Shown here one piece after another: positions 18,736 to 26,072 of a stretch of DNA of 64,000 nucleotides. The stretch comes from Saprospiraceae bacterium (lineage in GTDB: Bacteria > Bacteroidota > Bacteroidia > Chitinophagales > Saprospiraceae). Made by a program: the position numbers and the translations under genes. The stretch lies in contig JAHDHQ010000011.1 of assembly GCA_020631235.1 (NCBI GenBank), positions 1 through 64,000 on the forward strand. The letters are read 5' to 3'. Numbering within the stretch: position 1 is the stretch's first letter; each line of letters starts with the position of its first letter. The notes beneath the pieces are model-generated. The model saw only the letters and a program-made list of their open reading frames with translations. It was not told the origin of the DNA and made no database searches.

Positions 18736-19807
18736 AATACTACATATTATAGGGAATCGACCGCATTTTATGAAGCTGGCGCCCGTTTTTCGAGCCTTTG
18801 CCTTGCAAGAAGTCCAACAAATCATTGTGCACACGGGACAACACTACGATTTTGAGTTGTCTGAAATATTTAGACAACAATTCGATTTGCCAAAAACCAA
18901 TTATCAGTTAGCAGTACAATCTGATTCTAATGCTTCATTTTCTGGATTGACAATCGTAGAAATAGATAAAATATTGCACATTGAAAAGCCTGATTTGGTC
19001 CTGATATATGGAGATACAAATTCTACAGCCGCAGGAGCAATCGCAGCCGCTAAAAACAATATTTTGCTAGCTCATGTAGAAGCTGGCTTAAGAGAGTTCG
19101 ACAAGTCGATTCCAGAAGAAATTAACAAACTGTTGAGTGACAGCGTGTCGGATCTTTTATTTGCACCTACACAAACAGCATATAATCATTTAGTAAAAAC
19201 AGGCAGGAAAGCAGATGGGTTTTTAGTTGGTGATACAGGTTTTGATTTGTTGCTCCAGAGTAAAGATAAGATTGATGATCAAGCCAACTTACTTAAAAAG
19301 TGGTCTTTAAGGACTAAGGAATACATATTTATGACCTGTCATCGAGCCGCAAACACCGATAAAAGACACAATCTGGAATCAATAGTGGAGGCTATACTTG
19401 ATATTAAATCCCCTATTATTTGGCCATTGCATCCGCGGACAAAGAAGTATCTGATTGCTTATAATTTGTGGGGAAAATTGCAAGTTGACCACATTAAATT
19501 GTTGAGTCCTATAGGGTATTTTGAAACGCAATTTTTGTTGTCCAATGCCGCTTCTTGCATTACAGACTCTGGAGGAATCATTAAAGAAGCATACTTCCAT
19601 AAAGTGCCTTCCATAATTATTGACAAGCAAACAGAGTGGAAGGAGATCGTTGAGGATGGATGGACGGTGATTGCTGGTCCAAATACTCAATCGATTTTGA
19701 AAGCACATAGTGGTTTAGTTACTCCAGACGGTCATACTAATAGATTAGGTGATGGAAAAGCAGGCCAAAAAATTGCCGATATTTGTTTAAGAAGACTAAG
19801 TGAATGA
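18725..19807 (+). CDS. wecB: UDP-N-acetylglucosamine 2-epimerase (non-hydrolysing type)
   Basis: This 360-residue enzyme interconverts UDP-GlcNAc and UDP-ManNAc. The N-terminus IIGNRPHFMKLAPVFRAF and VHTGQHYDFELSEIF match WecB/MnaA. DLVLIYGDTNSTAAG, HVEAGLREFDKSIPEEINK and ITDSGGIIKEA follow in order. The start is TTG 18725, overlapping the previous gene by 11 nt. No UDP-ManNAc dehydrogenase follows, so the product may be used directly. It forms a tail group with the PIG-L and WbqC genes. Confidence 0.9.
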   Translation: MDYKILHIIGNRPHFMKLAPVFRAFALQEVQQIIVHTGQHYDFELSEIFRQQFDLPKTNYQLAVQSDSNASFSGLTIVEIDKILHIEKPDLVLIYGDTNSTAAGAIAAAKNNILLAHVEAGLREFDKSIPEEINKLLSDSVSDLLFAPTQTAYNHLVKTGRKADGFLVGDTGFDLLLQSKDKIDDQANLLKKWSLRTKEYIFMTCHRAANTDKRHNLESIVEAILDIKSPIIWPLHPRTKKYLIAYNLWGKLQVDHIKLLSPIGYFETQFLLSNAASCITDSGGIIKEAYFHKVPSIIIDKQTEWKEIVEDGWTVIAGPNTQSILKAHSGLVTPDGHTNRLGDGKAGQKIADICLRRLSE

Positions 19808-20439
19808 ATTTTAAGGATAAAAAAGTAGTCATATTAGCTCCACACACGGATGATGGAGAACTGGGTTGTGGCGCGAGCATAAGTAAAATGCTGGAAGAGG
19901 GTGCAGTGGTTTATTATGTTGCTTTCTCCACAGCGGACGAATCAGTTCCCGCTCATTTTCCAAAAGATCAATTAGCGACAGAAGTAAAGCATGCAACCCA
20001 GGCACTTGGAATAGACGAAATGTATCTTAAAGTATTTAGTTACGAAGTGCGTAAATTAAACTATGTAAGACAAGAGATTTTAGAAGCTCTTATCAAAATC
20101 CGGAATGAAATAATGCCGGACATCGTGTTTTTACCGAGTTCCAAGGATATTCATCAAGATCATATCACGGTAAGTCAGGAAGGAATTAGGGCATTTAAAT
20201 TTGCTACGATTTTAGGATATGAATTAATCTGGAATAACTTATCCTTTAATACAGATTGTTTTATTCGTGTGGAGGAGAGACATGTTTTAAAGAAAATACA
20301 AGCACTCGCCCAATACAAAACGCAAGAAGGTAGAAGCTATATGGACCCTGATTTTATTCGTTCATTAGCTAAGGTAAGAGGTACTCAGATAGGTGCTGAC
20401 TTTGCAGAAACCTTCGAACTTATTCGCTGGATTATTTGA
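19804..20439 (+). CDS. PIG-L family deacetylase
   Basis: This 211-residue LmbE-like zinc hydrolase has the metal and catalytic motif APHTDDGELGCG (residues 12-23) and the later SSKDIHQDHITVSQ with metal His. Family members remove acetyl groups from GlcNAc-containing molecules. It is the second deacetylase of the locus and has a different fold from the NodB-type enzyme at 8860. It overlaps the epimerase gene by 4 nt (ATGA). Its substrate is probably a nucleotide sugar or lipid-linked sugar of this pathway. Confidence 0.88.
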   Translation: MNFKDKKVVILAPHTDDGELGCGASISKMLEEGAVVYYVAFSTADESVPAHFPKDQLATEVKHATQALGIDEMYLKVFSYEVRKLNYVRQEILEALIKIRNEIMPDIVFLPSSKDIHQDHITVSQEGIRAFKFATILGYELIWNNLSFNTDCFIRVEERHVLKKIQALAQYKTQEGRSYMDPDFIRSLAKVRGTQIGADFAETFELIRWII

Positions 20440-20449
20440 TGTTTATCTT

Positions 20450-21166
20450 TTGAAAGTAGCCATACATCAACCTAATTATTTTCCTTGGTTAGGATATTTT
20501 ATTAAAATGCATCTGGCTGATGTCTTTGTCTTTCATGATTTTGTGCCTTTATCTGATCGCAGCTACACGAAAAGGTGCAAAATAAAAGCACCAGAAGGAT
20601 CTAAAGTAAACGAAAAATGGCTGAGCCTGACACTGGATACTTCTAATGAAAAAATGATTAGTCGGATCCCGTTTAAAGCACTAAAAAACACTTTAGATGA
20701 GCATCTTAGACATATCCAAGCTAGTTATTATTCAGCGCCTTTCTTTAAAGAAGTGTTTAGTGGGTTGTCAGCCCAAATGGATGATTGGAAGCAATCAGAA
20801 AACTTGGCAACATTGAACATTAAAATAATAAGTTATATCGCGAACAAACTCGATATTTATCGGGAATGTAGCCGATCTTCTCATTTCAAAATTGAAGCCA
20901 CAAAGGATCTGCATAACTTGACTTTAGTAAAAGAGTTTAACGGAAGCTCCTACCTTTCAGGAATGGGCGCAAAATCATACCAGCAGGAAGAAATATATAG
21001 CGCTTCCAACATCAAACTAATCTATGTGGAAAGCCTCCAATATTTAGAAAAACATCCGTTAAGCTCCCGGTTTAATCCTACTCACTCTGTATTAGACGCT
21101 CTGTTTAATCTTGGGTGGTCCAATGTCGAGACCATAATTAAAGAAAGCCAATTCCTTATTGAATAA
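20450..21166 (+). CDS. WbqC-like family protein
   Basis: This 238-residue protein begins KVAIHQPNYFPWLGYFIKMHLADVFV, the WbqC family signature. It is often found in O-antigen and polysaccharide loci, and its biochemical role is not established. I chose TTG 20450, 10 nt after the PIG-L stop, because it sits two codons before the conserved strand. An upstream ATG at 20393 would run inside the PIG-L gene. It is the last gene of the glycan block, and its 3' end overlaps the convergent haemoglobin gene by 11 nt. Confidence 0.85.
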   Translation: MKVAIHQPNYFPWLGYFIKMHLADVFVFHDFVPLSDRSYTKRCKIKAPEGSKVNEKWLSLTLDTSNEKMISRIPFKALKNTLDEHLRHIQASYYSAPFFKEVFSGLSAQMDDWKQSENLATLNIKIISYIANKLDIYRECSRSSHFKIEATKDLHNLTLVKEFNGSSYLSGMGAKSYQQEEIYSASNIKLIYVESLQYLEKHPLSSRFNPTHSVLDALFNLGWSNVETIIKESQFLIE

Positions 21167-21563
21167 AGTTTGGGTCAGTACTTTGTGCTATTTTGTACTG
21201 CATTAATTCAGACATAAGTGTTGCTTTCTTTTTTGCTTCTTCAGCTTTTTCTCCCGTAAATAATTCATCTACTGTTTCGTTCCACAATGCAATCCATTGC
21301 TTAAAATGCTTGGCTTGCAAAGGATTTATTTCTGAAATACGAAGGTGTTTCTTGATAGGGTTTCCTTTGTAAGAACCTGTACCTAAGAGCACAGATTCCC
21401 AAAAATCAATGATAGTGGGCAGATGCTGCTCCATATCAAGATTAATTACATTGGTAAAAAACATGCCGATGGTTTGATCATGTATGGCTTTAGCATAAAA
21501 GGAATGTACGAGTTTCGATATGTCTTTTCGTTGCTTGATCTCTTGCTTTAACATGCCGATCAT
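21156..21563 (-). CDS. Group III truncated haemoglobin
   Basis: This 135-residue globin has LVHSFYAKAIHDQTIGMFF, then HLPTIIDFWESVLLGTGSYKGNP and HLRISEINPLQAKHFKQW, the pattern of the trHb3 (P-type) family. These proteins bind oxygen or nitric oxide in the cytoplasm. ATG 21563 or the second ATG at 21554 could be the start. The -7 box at 21572-21579 leaves a leader of only a few nt, so 21554 is also plausible. It lies beside a divergent Crp/Fnr gene and has a palindrome over its promoter. Confidence 0.88.
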   Translation of the reverse strand: MIGMLKQEIKQRKDISKLVHSFYAKAIHDQTIGMFFTNVINLDMEQHLPTIIDFWESVLLGTGSYKGNPIKKHLRISEINPLQAKHFKQWIALWNETVDELFTGEKAEEAKKKATLMSELMQYKIAQSTDPNFIQ

Positions 21564-21571
21564 TTATATCG

Positions 21572-21579
21572 CAAAAGTA
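21572..21579 (-). promoter_or_regulatory. Promoter -7 box of the truncated haemoglobin gene (TACTTTTG)
   Basis: Read on the minus strand, this is TACTTTTG, an exact TAnnTTTG match placed 8 nt before the first ATG. It overlaps the GTAAC-N4-GTTAC palindrome by three bases, so a protein bound there would be expected to block transcription. Confidence 0.5.
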
Positions 21580-21590
21580 ACAGATGTTAC
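21577..21590. promoter_or_regulatory. Palindromic operator GTAAC-AGAT-GTTAC (copy 1)
   Basis: This perfect 5+4+5 inverted repeat is of the size and symmetry expected for a Crp/Fnr-family dimer. The same half-sites with the same spacing recur at 23137-23150. It lies between the haemoglobin gene and the Crp/Fnr gene and overlaps the haemoglobin -7 box. The assignment to the local regulator is inference. Confidence 0.5.
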
Positions 21591-21671
21591 ACAGTTAAAG
21601 CCTAAAGGACATAATTTGTCTTTAACTTTTTTGACTAATTTTTTGATAGGCATATGGCTTATCTTTAATGC

Positions 21672-22337
21672 ATGACATCAATGATTACAAATAACCCTTG
21701 TTTACATCAAATGAAAACAAAATTTGAGGGACTTTTTGAAGAAAGTCTTATAGATGAGATTTGTAAAGTGGGAAAGCTACAAAAAGTCGATGAGTATACT
21801 GAACTAATATCCATCGGAGAAAGCATCAGTCATATTCCTTTGATTGTCTCTGGAAGCCTTAAAGTCATGACAGAAGACAAAAATGGCGAAGAGTTATTGC
21901 TTTATTTTCTTGAATTAGGAGACACCTGTGCAATGACACTAAAATGTTGTTCTGGACAAACAAAAAGTACTATAATGGCTATGACGGAAGAACCGACGGA
22001 AATAATTTTTATTCCTGTGGAGCATATGGATCAATGGATGGTAAAATTCCGTAGTTGGAGAGATTTTGTTTTGTCCTCATATAATACAAGAATGAATGAG
22101 ATGTTAGAGGCCATTGATAGTTTAGCGTTTTATAATATGGAAGAACGCTTAACAAAATATCTTTATGACCGAGCGGCTCGCCTAAAGAATAACATCATTA
22201 ATATTACCCACCTTCAAATCGCTAATGACCTACATTCCTCTAGAGTAGTCATTTCCAGATTAATGAAAAAATTAGAAAAAGCGGGCAAGCTTAAACAGTA
22301 CAGAAATAAAATCAGTATGCTCGTACATCAAGAATAA
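21672..22337 (+). CDS. Crp/Fnr family transcriptional regulator
   Basis: This 221-residue regulator has an N-terminal cyclic-nucleotide-binding-like beta roll. It includes VSGSLKVMTEDKNGEELLLYFLELGDTCAMTLKCC, a form common in Bacteroidetes. A dimer helix follows, then a C-terminal winged helix with LQIANDLHSSRVVISRLMKKLEKAGKL. The three cysteines near residues 94-101 are not the Fnr N-terminal cluster. The effector is unknown. It is divergent from the haemoglobin gene, and the two nearby palindromes are its likely sites. Confidence 0.9.
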   Translation: MTSMITNNPCLHQMKTKFEGLFEESLIDEICKVGKLQKVDEYTELISIGESISHIPLIVSGSLKVMTEDKNGEELLLYFLELGDTCAMTLKCCSGQTKSTIMAMTEEPTEIIFIPVEHMDQWMVKFRSWRDFVLSSYNTRMNEMLEAIDSLAFYNMEERLTKYLYDRAARLKNNIINITHLQIANDLHSSRVVISRLMKKLEKAGKLKQYRNKISMLVHQE

Positions 22338-22357
22338 TACGAAATGGTTTGATAGTC

Positions 22358-23038
22358 CTAGTCCATATTTAATGAAACACCTCTCAGCAATAAAGTAGCA
22401 CCCATAGCATATAGCCAAGCGACCTTCACATAAAAGACCGGTTTATATATTTCAAAGTTATCGGGAATAAACAATATGATGCACATAGCTAAAAGCCCTA
22501 GTAAAATAGTAAACCAACTTAGTCCTTTTCCAAACATTTTCCATTTTACAAATCCGAAACCTAGAATGATCAAGCCTACACCCGAGAAAATACGGCCGAA
22601 ACGAATAAAACAAGTGACATACTGATTGGTGAAAAGTAAATTTTCCATAAAAGCACTTATTTCAGTTTGTGATAAACCCTCGGTTTTACCCACACCCCAG
22701 GCTCCATGATTATAAAAATAGGCAGCGGCAATGGCTAAGGTGAAGGTACCAACAATAGTCATTCCAGCACCAGGAAGCATGAGTACCCTGTAAGGCTTTC
22801 TTGCCGTAAATGAGACAAAGGAAAATAAAGCAATGCTCATGCTTACCCAACCAAAAATATGAATCCTATACATCCAAATCCAAAACCAAACACGTTCTCC
22901 AACTGCGGCAAAATCTTCGTAAACAATATACTCACCTATGTGGTGTGGCGATAAAACCCAGCCAAATAGAAGCATAGAAGCTGCAGCGATAAAAGCCCAT
23001 GCAGTAAATGTAGTTTCGAAATCCTTTTTATTTGCCAT
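22358..23038 (-). CDS. Six-helix membrane protein of unknown function
   Basis: This 226-residue protein has six hydrophobic spans, for example FTAWAFIAAASMLLFGWVLSP near the N-terminus and FYVKVAWLYAMGATLLLRG near the C-terminus. Several Trp/His/Arg-rich loops such as FWIWMYRIHIFGW could bind haem, but no known motif is present. I do not recognise the family. It is convergent with the Crp/Fnr gene (20 nt gap) and divergent from the hydroxylase gene. The second palindrome lies in the gap between their starts. Confidence 0.7.
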   Translation of the reverse strand: MANKKDFETTFTAWAFIAAASMLLFGWVLSPHHIGEYIVYEDFAAVGERVWFWIWMYRIHIFGWVSMSIALFSFVSFTARKPYRVLMLPGAGMTIVGTFTLAIAAAYFYNHGAWGVGKTEGLSQTEISAFMENLLFTNQYVTCFIRFGRIFSGVGLIILGFGFVKWKMFGKGLSWFTILLGLLAMCIILFIPDNFEIYKPVFYVKVAWLYAMGATLLLRGVSLNMD

Positions 23039-23136
23039 CTAAGAATTGCTTTAATTATGTGAACAAAGTAAAGCTCATTTACTTTAAGTTTAGTAACCTA
23101 AGTTGCATAGCAAACAAAGCTATAAATCAAGAGAAT

Positions 23137-23150
23137 GTAACAAGAGTTAC
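23137..23150. promoter_or_regulatory. Palindromic operator GTAAC-AAGA-GTTAC (copy 2)
   Basis: This copy has the same half-sites and spacing as 21577-21590. With its flanks it is TGTAACAAGAGTTACA. It lies 99 nt from the membrane protein start (minus strand) and about 80 nt from the hydroxylase start (plus strand). A weak -10-like TATCTTGC at 23173 would place it about 42 nt before a start site. That is where class II Crp/Fnr activators bind. Confidence 0.5.
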
Positions 23151-23229
23151 AAGTGGCTAATGGCATTGTATTTATCTTGCAAATAGAATCAAGGAAGAAT
23201 AACTACTTGATAAAGAAAAAAAAGTAAGT

Positions 23230-24105
23230 ATGGGAGACTATTTAAGTGCATTTTTTAACTCATTTATGGGTACGGTGAATTGGACTTGGAGATCTATCAT
23301 TTTCGATGTTCCATGGTATACTAATTATTTTTGGGGTTTAATAGCCATCTCATTGTTGGTTTGGATGTTGGAAATTGCTTTTCCGTGGAGGAAAGAACAA
23401 AAAATCATAAGGCAAGACTTTTGGCTTGATTGTTTTTATATGTTTTTTAATTTTTTCATCTTTTCCATTGTAATCAGTGGCGTTTATAAGATGCTTGAAA
23501 TGCTCTTTAACTCCTTTGGATTAACTGCAAAAAGTTTGGCTATCATTGATTTTTCAGCGTGGGCACCTTGGACTCAACTTCTTGTTTTCTTTATCATTTT
23601 AGATTTTGTCCAATGGTTTACTCATGTATTACTTCATCGATTTTCGTTTTTTTGGAAATTCCATAAAGTTCATCACAGTGTTAAAGAAATGGGTTTTGCA
23701 GCCCATCTACGATATCACTGGATGGAAAACATTTTATATAAACCTTTGAAAACCTTTGGTGTGATGATATTGGGCGGGTTTGAGCCAGAGCAAGCTTACA
23801 TCGTACATTTTATCACCATAGCTATCGGTCATTTAAACCATGCTAATGTCAAGATAACGTGGGGTGTTTTTAAGTACATTTTTAACAATCCAGTTATGCA
23901 CCTGTATCATCATGCTTATGTATTGCCAGAAGGTAGATATGGAATGAATTATGGGATAAGTTTGAGCCTTTGGGATTATATATTCGGAACACATTACGTA
24001 CCTGAAGATAGCGGAACCATTGAAATAGGTTTTAAGGGGGATGATCAATTTCCTAAAGACTTTATCGGGCAGAATTTGTACGGATTTAGGCGTTCTGACG
24101 CTTAA
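23230..24105 (+). CDS. Fatty acid hydroxylase / sterol desaturase family protein
   Basis: This 291-residue integral membrane di-iron enzyme has about four N-terminal spans. Its histidine boxes are HVLLH, HKVHH and HLYHH, with extra His in HLRYHW and GHLNHAN, matching the fatty acid hydroxylase superfamily. It would oxidise a lipid using oxygen. The substrate is unknown. It has the promoter-side position relative to palindrome copy 2. It is followed by a 115-nt gap before the molybdoenzyme gene. Confidence 0.88.
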   Translation: MGDYLSAFFNSFMGTVNWTWRSIIFDVPWYTNYFWGLIAISLLVWMLEIAFPWRKEQKIIRQDFWLDCFYMFFNFFIFSIVISGVYKMLEMLFNSFGLTAKSLAIIDFSAWAPWTQLLVFFIILDFVQWFTHVLLHRFSFFWKFHKVHHSVKEMGFAAHLRYHWMENILYKPLKTFGVMILGGFEPEQAYIVHFITIAIGHLNHANVKITWGVFKYIFNNPVMHLYHHAYVLPEGRYGMNYGISLSLWDYIFGTHYVPEDSGTIEIGFKGDDQFPKDFIGQNLYGFRRSDA

Positions 24106-24220
24106 ATCTTAATAAGGAATAGGATAACTGACCACGGATATATGGCTTCTTAGTGCGATGATGTATATTTAAGATCAGTCATAATTTACTTGAGTTCCTT
24201 AAAAACAATAATACATCTAC

Positions 24221-25444
24221 ATGATAAATAAGCGAAGAACATTTATCAAGCAATCCTTGCAAGCCTCATTATTGGCTAGTATTGGGGCCAATGTTGTTTT
24301 TTCAAAATACCTCCCTGAAGGCATCAACTTACTCGGACTTGATCATGAAACGAAATCTTTTCCAGGCAAGAGCGATTTGTTAACTGTTTTAAATGATAGA
24401 CCGATAAATATCGAGACTCCAGCCCATCTACTAAATGATAAACTTACACCTAACAACTTGTTTTTTGTCCGTAATAATGGATTACCTCCGACATCTATAG
24501 ATGTCGATAATTGGACCTTAGAAATTTCGGGGGAGTCCGCAGAGCAAACAAAAAGCTATTCACTTCAAGAGTTAAAATCAAGGTTCGAAAATGTGAGTTA
24601 TAATCTCACTTTAGAATGTGGAGGAAATGGACGGTCTGAGTTTAATCCACCAGCCAAAGGAAATCAGTGGACAACTGGTGCAGTCGGATGTGTAAAATGG
24701 ACAGGTGTAAGACTAAAGGATGTGTTAAATGATGTAGGTATTAGATCAAATGCAGTTTATATAGGCTATTATGGAGCCGATACGCATCTTTCCGGTTCGC
24801 CAGATAAAACATCTATTTCTCGAGGAGTACCTATTGCTAAAGCATTGGAAAATGAAAGCATGATAGCATGGGCTATGAACGATCAAGATATTCCATTACT
24901 AAATGGACATCCTTTACGTTTAGTGTTTGGTGGTTACCCGGCTTCTTGCTCCGGTAAATGGTTGACAAAAATAATAATAAGAGATAAGGTGCATGATGGC
25001 CAAAAAATGACAGGCAAAGCTTATAGAACCCCATGCAGTCCTGTGGCACCAGGGGCGAAAGTAGACGATAAAGATATGTGTATCATAGAAGATATGCCAG
25101 TCAAATCTTTGATTACGTATCCAAAAACCGGCGCTGTCATACAACAAAGTCAGAAACTTCCCATAGCAGGACACGCTTGGACTTCCAGTGATAACATTAC
25201 TAAAATGGAGTACTCCATTGATTTCGGAATGAGTTGGAAACCCTGTGTTTTATCGGAAAGTGAAAATAAATATGCATGGCAGCATTTTGAAGCCGAACTA
25301 ACTTTTCCAGAACCTGGATACTATGAAGTATGGGCGAGAGCAACGGATACTGAGGGCAATACCCAAGCCATGTTACTACCAGGTTGGAATCCAAAAGGCT
25401 ACCTAAATAACGCTTGTCATCGCATAGCTATAAAGGTGCAGTAA
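24221..25444 (+). CDS. Sulfite-oxidase-type molybdopterin oxidoreductase (sulfite dehydrogenase catalytic subunit)
   Basis: This 407-residue periplasmic enzyme has a twin-arginine signal (KRRTFIK at residues 4-10, then a hydrophobic stretch), so it is exported folded through Tat. The molybdenum ligand is Cys133 in TLECGGNGRSEF. A molybdopterin domain follows (GVRLKDVLNDVG, YYGADTHLSG, HPLRLVFGGYPASCSGKW). The C-terminal Mo-co dimerisation domain is at about residues 285-400. It overlaps the cytochrome c gene by 1 nt, as in SorAB systems. Sulfite is the likely but unproven substrate. Confidence 0.87.
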   Translation: MINKRRTFIKQSLQASLLASIGANVVFSKYLPEGINLLGLDHETKSFPGKSDLLTVLNDRPINIETPAHLLNDKLTPNNLFFVRNNGLPPTSIDVDNWTLEISGESAEQTKSYSLQELKSRFENVSYNLTLECGGNGRSEFNPPAKGNQWTTGAVGCVKWTGVRLKDVLNDVGIRSNAVYIGYYGADTHLSGSPDKTSISRGVPIAKALENESMIAWAMNDQDIPLLNGHPLRLVFGGYPASCSGKWLTKIIIRDKVHDGQKMTGKAYRTPCSPVAPGAKVDDKDMCIIEDMPVKSLITYPKTGAVIQQSQKLPIAGHAWTSSDNITKMEYSIDFGMSWKPCVLSESENKYAWQHFEAELTFPEPGYYEVWARATDTEGNTQAMLLPGWNPKGYLNNACHRIAIKVQ

Positions 25445-25965
25445 TGGATAATCGCCACATTAATACTGAGCCACTATGGAAACTATTTATCTCTTTGATG
25501 GGCCTACTCGTTGTAGCTTGCCTCGTTTTATTTGCTTATTTATGCTTGCAAAAACCCATAAAGAACTATTTAAATAAACCTACTTATTCACATAAACAGT
25601 TGGAAGAAATGGCTAGAAAAAGAGCCATCCAGCGAGATAAAGAAAGAAGTGAAAACTGGAATTTAGTCGAAAAAGGAATTCATGTCAAAACAGGTTTAAA
25701 AGCAGACCCAAACTTGCAAGTTGTCATCGGAGCATGTACCTCTTGCCATTCAGCTCAGTTAATCAGTCAAAACAAAGCAACACGCCAAGGATGGAAAAAC
25801 ATGATAGTATGGATGCAACAAACCCAAGGATTAGGCGATCTAGGTGCTAATGAAGGAATCATTTTGGATTATTTAGCCAAGCATTATGCACCTAAGGAAA
25901 CAGGAAGACGCAACAATCTTGACACCGAAGCCATTGAATGGTACATTTTAAATGTAGAAGAATAA
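25444..25965 (+). CDS. Membrane-anchored monohaem cytochrome c (SorB-like partner)
   Basis: This 173-residue protein has an N-terminal anchor at about residues 13-34 and a haem-binding CTSCH at residues 98-102. A possible distal Met lies in WKNMIVWMQQ. ATG 25444 overlaps the preceding stop (TAATG), and an upstream in-frame TTG/ATG at 25414 lies inside the previous gene and is unlikely. It would accept electrons from the molybdoenzyme and pass them to the respiratory chain. Confidence 0.85.
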   Translation: MDNRHINTEPLWKLFISLMGLLVVACLVLFAYLCLQKPIKNYLNKPTYSHKQLEEMARKRAIQRDKERSENWNLVEKGIHVKTGLKADPNLQVVIGACTSCHSAQLISQNKATRQGWKNMIVWMQQTQGLGDLGANEGIILDYLAKHYAPKETGRRNNLDTEAIEWYILNVEE

Positions 25966-26072
25966 GCTAATCAAGCGCAAATAAAGGATTAGGCATGTTT
26001 TGTGTTGCTATCTAAGAAGAATAAAGATTTGATTTAGAAGAACCATTAAACTCTTTATACCTTTAATATAGT

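Noticed and set aside
25414-25443. Upstream start for the cytochrome c gene
   Set aside because: The extra ten residues lie inside the molybdoenzyme gene; ATG 25444 gives the TAATG junction and a normal signal anchor.
25966-26000. CTAATC...GATTAG repeat after the cytochrome c gene as a terminator
   Set aside because: The stem is only six bases with a 14-base loop and no T-run follows.
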